DNA from: Schoenoplectus triqueter
Taxonomy: Eukaryota > Streptophyta > Magnoliopsida > Poales > Cyperaceae
DNA: 16,845 nt
Reading direction: 5' to 3'
Assembly (NCBI GenBank): GCA_964058805.1
Contig: CAXKVV010002021.1
Span: 1-16,845, forward strand
In this document: piece by piece, positions 9,697 to 16,298 of the stretch
Layout of the letters: every line of letters begins with the position of its first letter
Numbering within the stretch: position 1 is the stretch's first letter
Program-made: the position numbers and the translations under genes
The notes under the pieces: model-generated
Told to the model about the DNA's origin: nothing
Database searches by the model: none
The model's input: the letters and a program-made list of their open reading frames with translations, nothing else

Positions 9697-10561
9697 CTAT
9701 TAAAAATAATTCCGAATTAAAAAAATAAAATCTAACCTATTTAAAACAAATTTAATTACTTCACATATTCAAAAAAATAAAAATAACCTATTTTCTTAAC
9801 CTATTAAAAATAAATCCGAATTAAAAAAATAAAATCTAACCTATTTAAAACAAATATAATTACTTCACATATTCAAAAAAATAAAAATAACCTATTTTCA
9901 TAACCTATTAAAAATAAATCCGAATTTAAAAATTAAATTCTAACCTATTTAAAACAAATCTAATTACTTCACATATTCAAAAAAATAAAAATAACCTATT
10001 TTCTTAACCTATTAAAAATAAATCCGAATTTAAAAATTAAATTCTAACCTATTTAAAACAAATATAATTACTTCACATATTCAAAAAAATAAAAATAACC
10101 TATTTTCTTAACCTATTAAAAATAAATCCGAATTTAAAAATTAAATTCTAACCTATTTAAAACAAATCTAATTACTTCACATATTCAAAAAAATAAAAAT
10201 AACCTATTTTCTTAACCTATTAAAAATAAATCCGAATTTAAAAATTAAATTCTAACCTATTTAAAACAAATCTAATTACTTCACATATTCAAAAAAATAA
10301 AAATAACCTATTTTCTTAACCTATTAAAAATAAATCCGAATTAAAAAAATAAAATCTAACCTATTTAAAACAAATCTAATTACTTCACATATTCAAAAAA
10401 ATAAAAATAACCTATTTTCTTAACCTATTAAAAATAAATCCGAATTTAAAAATTAAAATCTAACCTATTTAAAATAAATCTAATTACTTCACATATTCAA
10501 AAAAATAAAAATAACCTATTTTCTTAACCAATTAAAAATAAATCCGAATTTAAAAATTTAA
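9692..10561. repeat. 104-bp tandem array, about 8.4 copies, filling the transposase 5' intron
   Basis: The marker TCACATATTC recurs at 9761, 9865, 9969, 10073, 10177, 10281, 10385 and 10489, exactly 104 bp apart every time, with only scattered substitutions between units (for example TTAAAAAAATAAAATC versus TTTAAAAATTAAATTC). The units are AT-rich and have no coding content. Each contains TAACCTATT three times. On the minus strand one of these reads ATTTTTAATAG/GTTAA, the same as the acceptor used by the coding exon at 9696. The predicted intron (9697-10562) coincides with the array almost base for base. The uniformity points to recent expansion. Confidence 0.95.
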
Positions 10562-10562
10562 C

Positions 10563-10720
10563 CTCGCGGACAAATCTTGCAGGAGACGCCGAACTTCGTA
10601 ATTTCAATACCTTCGTAATTCCGTGATCGTATTTTTATATTATATTTTTTGGAACAATAAATTTAAAAATTGAGAATAATATTGTATTTGAGAGAATAAA
10701 AGATTGAGAGATTGAGAAAA
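10563..10720 (-). other. Predicted leader (5' UTR) exon of the transposase
   Basis: This lies between the TATA box and a donor-like GCGAG/GTTAAA (exon end 10563) on the minus strand. There is no ATG anywhere in it. After splicing, the first ATG would be at 9692-9690 in another frame, opening an 18-codon reading frame, and the second is the in-frame ATG at 9681. One frame of its last 37 bases reads ..VSCKICPR, reminiscent of a zinc-finger CxxC, but that frame does not join the coding exon in phase. The start of the exon is only inferred from the TATA position. Confidence 0.4.
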
Positions 10721-10748
10721 TGTGAAAATGTTGAGAGGAAGAGGGGTG

Positions 10749-10756
10749 TATTTATA
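10749..10756 (-). promoter_or_regulatory. TATA box of the hAT transposase
   Basis: TATAAATA on the minus strand in the context CTCTATAAATACACCCCTC. It is followed by a CT-rich leader and lies inside the right subterminal region, correctly oriented for the transposase. Confidence 0.6.
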
Positions 10757-10812
10757 GAGTTTTGATTGGAGGGAATAAATTTTGAAATTTATTAAAAAAA
10801 AAAAAAAATTCC

Positions 10813-11076
10813 CAGCGGGTACAGCGGGTTCAGCGGGTACGGGTACGGGTTTGATTTGATGTGAACTGGGGGGAAAATTTTTGAAATTTAAAAATCACGG
10901 GTACGCGGGCACGGGTACAACGGGTTTTTTTCAAAAAATCACTGCCCTGCCCTTCTCAAACCCATACCCGTGTACCCGTTTACCCGCCTCTACCCGGGCA
11001 CGGGTACGGGTACCGCGGGTACGGGTCGCGGGTACACGGGTACGGGTTGTACCCGACGGGTTTTAGCAAACCCCTA
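10813..11076. repeat. Right subterminal GGGTAC array of the hAT
   Basis: This has repeated CGGGTACGGGT and GGGTACAGCGGG units, a T7-CAAAAAA tract near 10925, and complementary CATACCCGTGTACCCG-type sequence up to the terminal TAGCAAACCCCTA. The layout mirrors the left end: a G-rich arm, an ACGGGTTTTTTTCAAAA spacer, then a C-rich arm. The T-CAAAA spacer runs in the same orientation at both ends. The + strand ORF at 10881-11066 comes from this repeat. Confidence 0.85.
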
Positions 11077-11084
11077 GTACCAAG
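11077..11084. repeat. Target-site duplication of the hAT element, right
   Basis: GTACCAAG directly after the element end CAAACCCCTA. It is identical to 7087-7094. Confidence 0.95.
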
Positions 11085-12908
11085 CAAGGGCCAGAGGATC
11101 ACATCCCGTAAAAGTATAAAAATGAAATATAGACAAATGAGAGCCTACACTGTACCCACTAAGGCCAGCGGACCGCATCCCGACTTTCTCTGTACCAACT
11201 AGGGGCCAATATCAAGATACTAAATAAGCCGGATAAATATAATAATATAGTATCACAAAGTAGATTTCAGTCTCGAATATGGCCGCCCACACTAAACACT
11301 GAAGTACATGGTATCCTAATCGCTCAAATTTGGATTAAAAATTAAATCATATTAAGAATAATAAAATATAATATAGATCAAAAGAAAACACTCTGACACA
11401 GTCGAACCCGCCAAATGACGGGGTCAGTGGATAATCCGACAAGCAAAGATGCGCAATACATATACAAACCGGTGGGTCTCACGGGCCTATAGGTCACCGT
11501 ATGTAACCACAACGGTCTGGTTATGCAAGGCAATTCAGACTGAGAATTATCCGGTCCGCCTCTCAGCATTCCCATACATTTAATGCATGATTAATTACCT
11601 GACTTAATTAATAATTAGTGATAGTAATAATATTTTCCTAATAATTATAATCTACAACTTGAATTATTTAATTCTATCTAATCCTATCTCAGGACTATTT
11701 CCCGAATCCTACTCCTATCCTGTCTACATGCAATATGACATGATATGACATGCGAATGCGGGTATGCTCCAAAAATGCTTGTCAAATACCGAATGCATAT
11801 GACAGTTCAAATTTGGTCCCTAATCATTTTTGGTCAGAAAATACCGTAGTTTCAGATTTATTTTAAAAATAATTTTATTTTCGGTTTGGATTCCTAATTC
11901 TAAAGAAAGAAAATCAAATCCCAGAAAATCGTACCAAATAGTGCTGGTGAGGGTCGCAGAGTCGCTCTACTCCGGAGGTAGAACACCGGCCTCGGGGTCG
12001 GCGTCTACGTACGTCGGGTCAAGAGTGACCTTGTACTCCGCAAGTGGATTCGAGTCGACTATATCACCTATTTTAATTTAAATTAGATGTTTATTAGTTT
12101 CAATTTTTATTTATTTCATAATTAATAATTAAATTAGATTGATAATTTAATTAAACGTTCGTTCGGGTTTCATTGTCTTTTCTTCAAATTTCGGCTGCAT
12201 TTCTACTGCATATATGCGGTGTCAAAAATTTTATTCGTTCGCATATTTATTTTATGTTGTTTGTCATACTATTCATATTTATACGTATTTCATTACTCTT
12301 GTTTCGAGACTTCCTTAAGTTATCTAGTCATTTATGATGCGTTGCATTCATATGCACTTATTTGCCCCAACATGTACTCATATTCATCCTAAAATCATCA
12401 TTTTGGTTGCATTTAGGCTTTTTCTCTGTCTTGTTCTTGTTTACTGCTCTACTTTGGTCTTATTTCAGGTATATGGAGTAGTTGGGACTATCACGAGCAC
12501 ATCAAGAGCTCCGTTTTGAGACATTTACCTCTCTGCACCTTCCTTGCGGGCAGCAAGACTTTGCTTGCTACCCGCAAGACTTTGCTTGCTACCCGCAAGA
12601 ATTTGCTTGCTACCCGCAAGGTCAGATATGGAAACTCCAGACTTTCCTCTCACGTTTTGAGCTATTTATAGTGATTTTTTGGGAGGTTCTAGGGTTCAGC
12701 CGTCTAGATCTGACACAGGAGAAGAGGACCTGACCCTTGCTTGGTGTCTCCCTTCACGGATTTCGAGAGATATCGCGACGAGAAGACCACCTGCAAGGGC
12801 AGATTGCTGATTTTGGGTTTTTCTGGTTCTTTTGACCATGAACTCATTCTTTTACCCTCTTTTCTTGTTGTTTGCTACTATGTTGTTTACCCTTGAAAAA
12901 TTTCAAGG
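11085..12908. mobile_element. LTR-like sequence, right part, non-coding
   Basis: This continues the sequence interrupted by the hAT. The GAGCCTACACTGTACCCACTAAGGCCAG-type module around 11139 and CTGTACCAACTAGGGGCCA near 11192 repeat the unit split at 7077-7094. Further right are AT-rich stretches, a tandem 21-bp hairpin array (12541-12621), a TATA-like CTATTTATAG (12662-12671), and a perfect 8-bp-arm palindrome CCTTGAAA..TTTCAAGG (12891-12908). No reverse transcriptase, integrase or gag motif is visible in any frame. The ORFs here (11378-11575 minus, 11830-12081, 12334-12519, 12482-12733) lack recognisable domains. The composition fits a long plant Gypsy-type LTR, but I could not locate its 3' end. 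Confidence 0.4.
12541..12621 (+). repeat. 21-bp tandem repeat forming overlapping hairpins, about 3.3 copies
   Basis: The unit GCAAGACTTTGCTTGCTACCC occurs at 12553, 12574 and 12595 (the last with one change), then GCAAG. Each unit contains GCAAG and CTTGC, and the first is preceded by CTTGCGGGCA. The 15-base arms CTTGCGGGCAGCAAG and CTTGCTACCCGCAAG are complementary except at one position. If translated in one + frame it gives a QDFACYP heptapeptide three times, but no gene context supports translation. Confidence 0.9.
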
Positions 12909-13025
12909 ATGAGTAGATAAATAAATAAAAATAAATTGATGAATAATGACAAATTATAAGAAAAGGGGGGAAGAGAGAGAGCAGTGGAAAGATGGCCCAC
13001 TGATCAGGAAAGGTCGCTGCCTAAC
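12909..13025. other. Low-complexity junction
   Basis: A/T-rich (GATAAATAAATAAA) then purine-rich (GGGGGGAAGAGAGAGAG) sequence separates the LTR-like region from the tandem modules to the right. No feature is supported. Confidence 0.4.
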
Positions 13026-13043
13026 CCCGGAACAAATCCATTA

Positions 13044-13054
13044 GTCCCACAATG
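13044..13054 (+). promoter_or_regulatory. USE-like box, module 1
   Basis: GTCCCACAATG resembles the plant snRNA upstream sequence element RTCCCACATCG in its first eight bases. It lies 24 bp upstream of TATAAATA, close to the spacing of plant Pol III U6/U3 promoters. Similar boxes also occur in plant LTRs. Confidence 0.4.
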
Positions 13055-13078
13055 GAATGCTGGGCATGAAGTGAAGAG

Positions 13079-13086
13079 TATAAATA
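13079..13086 (+). promoter_or_regulatory. TATA box, module 1
   Basis: TATAAATA is followed by ACC. The stem-loop begins 32 bp after its first base. Confidence 0.5.
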
Positions 13087-13108
13087 CCACGCTATTCTCT
13101 ATCCACTC

Positions 13109-13181
13109 AGCATGAGTGACACCCAAGAAGATCGAGGGAGAGAGGGGACCTCTTGGGTGTCACCATGTGATTATATCTTTT
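13109..13181 (+). ncRNA. Candidate Pol III-type hairpin RNA, module 1
   Basis: The predicted start is about 30 bp after the TATA box. The left arm 13111-13128 (CATGAGTGACACCCAAGA) pairs with the right arm 13151-13167 (TCTTGGGTGTCACCATG) through 17 base pairs with a single bulged A, closing a 22-nt loop. A T4 run at 13178-13181 follows, which could terminate Pol III. The implied RNA is about 70-75 nt. The USE-like box and TATA upstream have Pol III-like spacing. No known RNA family is recognised. The alternative is a palindrome inside an LTR or MITE that is never made as a discrete RNA. Confidence 0.3.
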
Positions 13182-13289
13182 CTGACAAGTGGGACCCACA
13201 TGGCAGTCCCTTATGAGCAGCTCCAATGACATGGACCTAGCCTGTTTTGCTAAGAAAGCTAACCAACCCGGAACAGAGGTTAAGCATTA

Positions 13290-13300
13290 ATCCCACAATG
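13290..13300 (+). promoter_or_regulatory. USE-like box, module 2
   Basis: ATCCCACAATG, again 24 bp upstream of TATAAATA. It keeps the RTCCCACA core of module 1 with only the first base changed. Confidence 0.4.
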
Positions 13301-13324
13301 AAATAATACGGTGAAAGACGAGGA

Positions 13325-13332
13325 TATAAATA
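13325..13332 (+). promoter_or_regulatory. TATA box, module 2
   Basis: TATAAATA followed by CCCC, exactly 246 bp from the TATA box of module 1. Confidence 0.5.
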
Positions 13333-13354
13333 CCCCACCACCTCCTACTCATTC

Positions 13355-13427
13355 GAGGTGGCTGACTCTCGGGAGATTTAGGAGAGAGAAAATCTCCTGA
13401 TGGGTCAGCCATTTGATTACATTTTTT
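13355..13427 (+). ncRNA. Candidate Pol III-type hairpin RNA, module 2
   Basis: The outer stem TGGCTGAC (13359-13366) pairs with GTCAGCCA (13404-13411). The inner stem GGAGATTT (13372-13379) pairs with AAATCTCC (13390-13397). They are separated by a small internal loop that allows two more pairs, and the end loop is 10 nt. A T6 run at 13422-13427 follows. Position, overall stem length and terminator match module 1, but most of the stem sequence is different. No RNA family is recognised. An untranscribed palindrome remains possible. Confidence 0.3.
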
Positions 13428-13531
13428 CTGACAAGTGGGACCCACCTGGCAGTCCCTTGCAGATGAATCTAACAGCATAGCCTATCTGATGAGTCACCAT
13501 GTGACTATTTTCACTGACAGGTGGACCCCAC

Positions 13532-13705
13532 ACCTCAGTGATCTATTGAAGGAGTCAGAATTGAACTCTAAAAATCTGCCTTTGAAGCTAACCCTAGAAA
13601 GGAGCTGAAGCAGTATAATCCCTATGCTACATGAAATGATGTCAATGCCAAGCTAGCATTTTGATGCAACTAGTCATGAGAAATTCTAAATGTGATTTTG
13701 CTTTC
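13532..13705. other. Non-coding spacer
   Basis: No gene or structured feature is visible between the partial third module and the 127-bp duplication. Confidence 0.4.
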
Positions 13706-13932
13706 AAGGCTGACCTGGTGCCAAAGCTGCGAGCAACCACCTAACCATGCTTTGATTTGTGTCAATTACTGATAAGTAGTCAGTTCTTTGACCAAATCAC
13801 CCTCATGTTAAGGGATTGAAAGTCAATTTCACAAGACTGATCAGGTGCCAAAGCTGGGAGCAACCACCTGATCAAGTCTAGATTTGTATTAATTGCTGAT
13901 AAGTAGTCAGCAGTTAATCAAATCAAGCCCTA
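13706..13932 (+). repeat. 127-bp tandem duplication, two copies
   Basis: GGTGCCAAAGCTG starts at 13717 and 13844, 127 bp apart. Both units continue GAGCAACCACCT, TTTGT.TTAATT and TGATAAGTAGTCAG. Copies are imperfect. There is no coding potential. Confidence 0.85.
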
Positions 13933-14344
13933 ATGAATATCAATATAAGTCTAATTGGTATTTAGTTAGGGTGGTTTCTGCAAGAAAGAGATAATTGGCA
14001 GAGACACAGAGCTATAATTGAGATCAGGGATTAATTCAGAAGGAATAACAGGGTTTATTGGATAAAAGAATTTTTAATTCAGAGAGGCAAGGGTAAAAAT
14101 GGAATTAAAAATTACAGGGATGATCATCATGAATTTAGAGATTTTTGGTGAAATTTTCATGATTTTTGGATAAGTGGAGCTATTAAAATAAATTCAGGGA
14201 AGATAAAAGCAGAATAAATGGATTAATCAAAGGCTGAGATTTGATCAGAGCAGATCTGGGTACAAGTTGGGGATGATAGCAGCTCTGGGTACAAACTGGG
14301 TGCAAGAAACACAGAGGGAATAAAATAAGCGAAGAAAGAGGATG
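13933..14344. other. Non-coding stretch
   Basis: AT-rich sequence with short repeats such as CTGGGTACAA (14256 and 14285). The overlapping minus-strand ORFs at 14183-14365 and 14223-14435 are low-complexity and lack domains. No gene is supported. Confidence 0.4.
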
Positions 14345-14600
14345 TGCCACGTGGCAGCCTCTCATTGGGCCATGTCAGCAAGTGGGCCCCACCCAGGTAT
14401 GAGTCACTGACAGGTGGGCCCCACCTAAGTGCCACGTGGCAGACAGCCAGTGGGCCACCTCATCACTCTATTGCCACATGGCACCACACAACAGGGCCAC
14501 TTCACCCAACCCCATGCCACATGGCACAGCCAGAGGAGGCCACTTCACCCAGCCCTGTGCCACATGGCACCATACTATAAGGCCACCTCAGCATTGGTTA
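14345..14600 (+). repeat. Array of 12-bp CACGTG/CACATG palindromes at about 42.5-bp spacing
   Basis: TGCCACGTGGCA occurs at 14345 and 14430, and TGCCACATGGCA at 14472, 14515 and 14558. Spacings are 85, 42, 43 and 43 bp. Most units continue with a GGGCCAC or GGCCAC.TCA block, so this is a degenerate tandem repeat of about 42 bp. The first two carry a full G-box (CACGTG), a bZIP/bHLH site in plants. Two GTGGGCCCCAC palindromes (14382-14392, 14414-14424) occupy the longer gap. The + strand ORFs here are by-products of the repeat. Confidence 0.85.
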
Positions 14601-14819
14601 ATAGATAATCAGAGATAAAGGAAGATGATTAAACTAATGGGCCAATCATAACATGCCATATCATATCAATTAACCCAAACTATGCACTAATCAATCATTA
14701 ACCCATTACTATGCGCCTAGACTCAGTAATCCTACAGATGGGGCCCATTGTCAGATCTATGAACTTATGGTGCATAAGCAAACTACAAACCAGTTCTATA
14801 TGGAAACATCTGCAGAGAT

Positions 14820-14987
14820 TTAAATTTGAAATAAAAAGAAGTATGCACCTGGCGCACGCTGCACCTTCTTTCTTCTCCGCCTCGGCTCATGCGCGCCAGG
14901 CGCAGGCGCTGAAGGGCCCGCTCCCTCCTTCTTCTCTCTCCTTCTCTTCTTCTTCCTCGCGACAACAGAAGAGTTTAATGGCGCCAT
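14820..14987 (-). CDS. Small basic ORF, 55 aa, uncertain
   Basis: ATGGCGCC gives a good plant start context. The product begins MAPLNSSVVARKKKRRREKK and has a second basic cluster (EPRRRRKKVQR) after a Pro/Ala/Gly-rich linker, like a nuclear-localisation pattern. The basic run comes from a purine-rich GAAGAA tract, so chance is a real possibility. The opposite strand has a 143-aa ORF (14711-15142) with no recognisable domain. There is no homologue I recognise and no promoter evidence. Confidence 0.15.
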   Translation of the reverse strand: MAPLNSSVVARKKKRRREKKEGAGPSAPAPGAHEPRRRRKKVQRAPGAYFFLFQI

Positions 14988-15780
14988 CAATGGAGATCAC
15001 ACAAAGGGATCAACTTCAGATCAATTGCTCTTGGCCCTGGCTATCTAGTACAAAGGAGAGAAGGTGTATGGATTTAGATTTCAGAATGATACAATATAAA
15101 GAGAGAAATGGCAAGAAGCAACACCTCGGGTCAAAACTTTGAACTTGCCAATTGAAGCTTGAAACTTGCAATTAAGGGCTGGGAGAGCTTCTAGGACCTC
15201 AGGCGATGGTGTTAGAGTGACAATTGAGAGGAGTTGAATGCTGGATGTAGGAGTTGCACCAATTCACAACTCGGCCTAGAAGTGAGTTGATCAAACACTG
15301 TGATAGAGCTTGCAAATCGACTAAATGAGAGCACAGGGAGTTGCCTGACACTGAGTTGATGATGGTGAAGCTTTGAAACAGAAGAAACAAGTAAGGAATT
15401 GGAATGAAAGCTTGGGACTTGATTATAGCTTGTAATGGAGAAGAAGATGCGAATTGAGTTCAATTCTGTAAAATGGAGCTAAGGGAGCATGCTAGCAGCT
15501 TATATAGGCATAGTGTAAGGCTTGGAAGGTTCTAGAAAGAGCCAGAAAGGCTTGCAAGGATATGAAGGCCGAATAGTGGCAAAGGGGTAAATAAGAGAGT
15601 ATATGCAACTAACTCAAAACGGCTTAACTGCTAAAGATTGACTCAATTGAGTAATTAGAAAGCACAAATGCATCCTAGCCACTGATTTAGATTGAACCAA
15701 GGGTTGAGATTGAGTTTAAACCGTAATCCAAACACTAATTACTCAACCAATCACCATTTAGCAATACACATACCCCTAGC
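14988..15780. other. Non-coding stretch with a possible upstream TATA
   Basis: No gene is supported. AGCTTATATA occurs at 15497 and again at 15778, the latter being the stronger promoter candidate. Short ORFs on both strands (for example 15199-15390 and 15212-15463 minus) overlap one another and have no domains. Confidence 0.4.
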
Positions 15781-15781
15781 T

Positions 15782-15788
15782 TATATAA
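15782..15788 (+). promoter_or_regulatory. TATA box, + strand
   Basis: TATATAA in the context CTTATATAAACCCTC. From the expected start (about 15815) to 15980 there is no ATG, so a leader of about 165 nt would precede the first ATG (15982). A donor-like AAG/GTTAGT lies at 15971-15979. This fits an LTR promoter with an untranslated leader. The reading frame that follows (15982-16170) encodes a hydrophobic 62-residue peptide that I do not consider a real gene. Confidence 0.4.
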
Positions 15789-16225
15789 ACCCTCAGAATT
15801 AATTCACAGAAAAAGGAGGAGAGACCCATAGCCCTTCAAGAGACGACCCAGAGAGCAAGTTAGAAGCTTTACTAACCGATTGAACTCAACAAGTGTTGAG
15901 AGCTCGGTATACACACCCCCTCTACCTCAATTACAGTGAATTAGAGAGCTCAAGACTAAGGAAAGGGTGAAGGTTAGTGCTATGATTGAAGCTAATGATT
16001 TGAATCACAATTGTACTCGATTTTTATATATCAGTATACTCTTAATACTGTTGATTGTAATTTTCTCATATTTTTTTCCTTTACTATCCGAATTATCCAA
16101 TATTTTGGATCAAATTTCTTCTCTAAGCCGTCGCCTTGATATTTCTATCATTTATCTTTTGTTTCTTTGATTGTATTTCGGTTAATTGGCTTGAAAATAT
16201 AACTGATACGCTGGAATAATCGGGT
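15789..16225. other. Putative leader region, non-coding
   Basis: Purine-rich sequence passes into T-rich sequence. It contains a small inverted pair, CTCAACA..TGTTGAG, around 15885-15901. No conserved coding sequence is visible. Confidence 0.35.
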
Positions 16226-16298
16226 TGATCGAAGATTGAACGATCTCTCAACCTCACAGTCATGCTTTAGCGCTGATCGAAGATCAATTGATCTCTCA
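16226..16298 (+). repeat. 48-bp direct repeat, two units
   Basis: TGATCGAAGAT..A....GATCTCTCA occurs at 16226-16250 and 16274-16298. The second unit is itself partly palindromic (GATCAATTGATC). Confidence 0.8.

Larger units (their letters stand above)
7095..11076 (-). mobile_element. hAT transposon, near full-length, 3,982 bp
   Basis: A perfect 8-bp duplication GTACCAAG flanks the element. The terminal inverted repeats are short: TAGTGGATTGC at the left and TAGGGGTTTGC as the reverse complement of the right end (9 of 11 match). Inside are GGGTAC-rich subterminal arrays at both ends, a minus-strand hAT transposase (7864-9696) with two in-frame stops, a TATA box with a leader exon at the right, and a 104-bp tandem array between leader and coding exon. 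The 8-bp duplication, short inverted ends and transposase family all agree on the hAT superfamily. The intact flanks and a frame with only two stops suggest insertion was fairly recent compared with the older elements at 3193 and 3625. Autonomous activity is unlikely because of the stops and the absence of a visible BED zinc finger. Confidence 0.95.
13026..13212 (+). repeat. 246-bp tandem duplication, copy 1
   Basis: The segment runs from CCCGGAACA to AGTCCCTT and is matched by 13267-13458. From the USE-like box onward the offset is exactly 246 bp: the TATA box, the TTTTCTGACAAGTGGGACCCAC block and AGTCCCTT all keep the spacing. It contains a promoter-like module and a stem-loop (see the ncRNA candidate). 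Confidence 0.85.
13267..13458 (+). repeat. 246-bp tandem duplication, copy 2
   Basis: This matches 13026-13212 with a 246-bp offset. The loop-side stem sequences have diverged from copy 1, while the flanking boxes are well kept. A further partial unit resumes at 13493 (GTCACCATGTGACTATTTTC..CTGACAGGTGG..CCCCAC) and covers only the part from the right arm onward. Confidence 0.85.

Noticed and set aside
9692..10561. Regular repeat array that could be taken for a CRISPR array or a satellite.
   Set aside because: Units are directly adjacent with no unique spacers, lie in plant-type DNA inside a hAT element, and are limited to about eight copies.
12482..12733. 83-codon ORF containing a QDFACYP heptapeptide repeat.
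   Set aside because: The repeat reflects a 21-bp hairpin minisatellite; the rest has no domain and the context is LTR-like.
13486..13515. CTGATGAG followed by a perfect small stem GTCAC-CAT-GTGAC, like a hammerhead ribozyme core with stem II (retrozyme).
   Set aside because: The required GAAA after stem II is absent (TATTTTC follows), and no matching stem III with a GUH cleavage site is visible. The bases are better explained as the partial third copy of the tandem module.
14711..15142. 143-codon + strand ORF.
   Set aside because: No recognisable domain, a long Ser-rich part derived from a CTTCTT tract, and overlap with an equally plausible short minus-strand ORF.
15967..16170. Hydrophobic small ORF downstream of the 15782 TATA box.
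   Set aside because: T-rich DNA gives hydrophobic codons by default. The longer version needs a GTG start, and a donor-like site lies at its beginning. No conserved motif.
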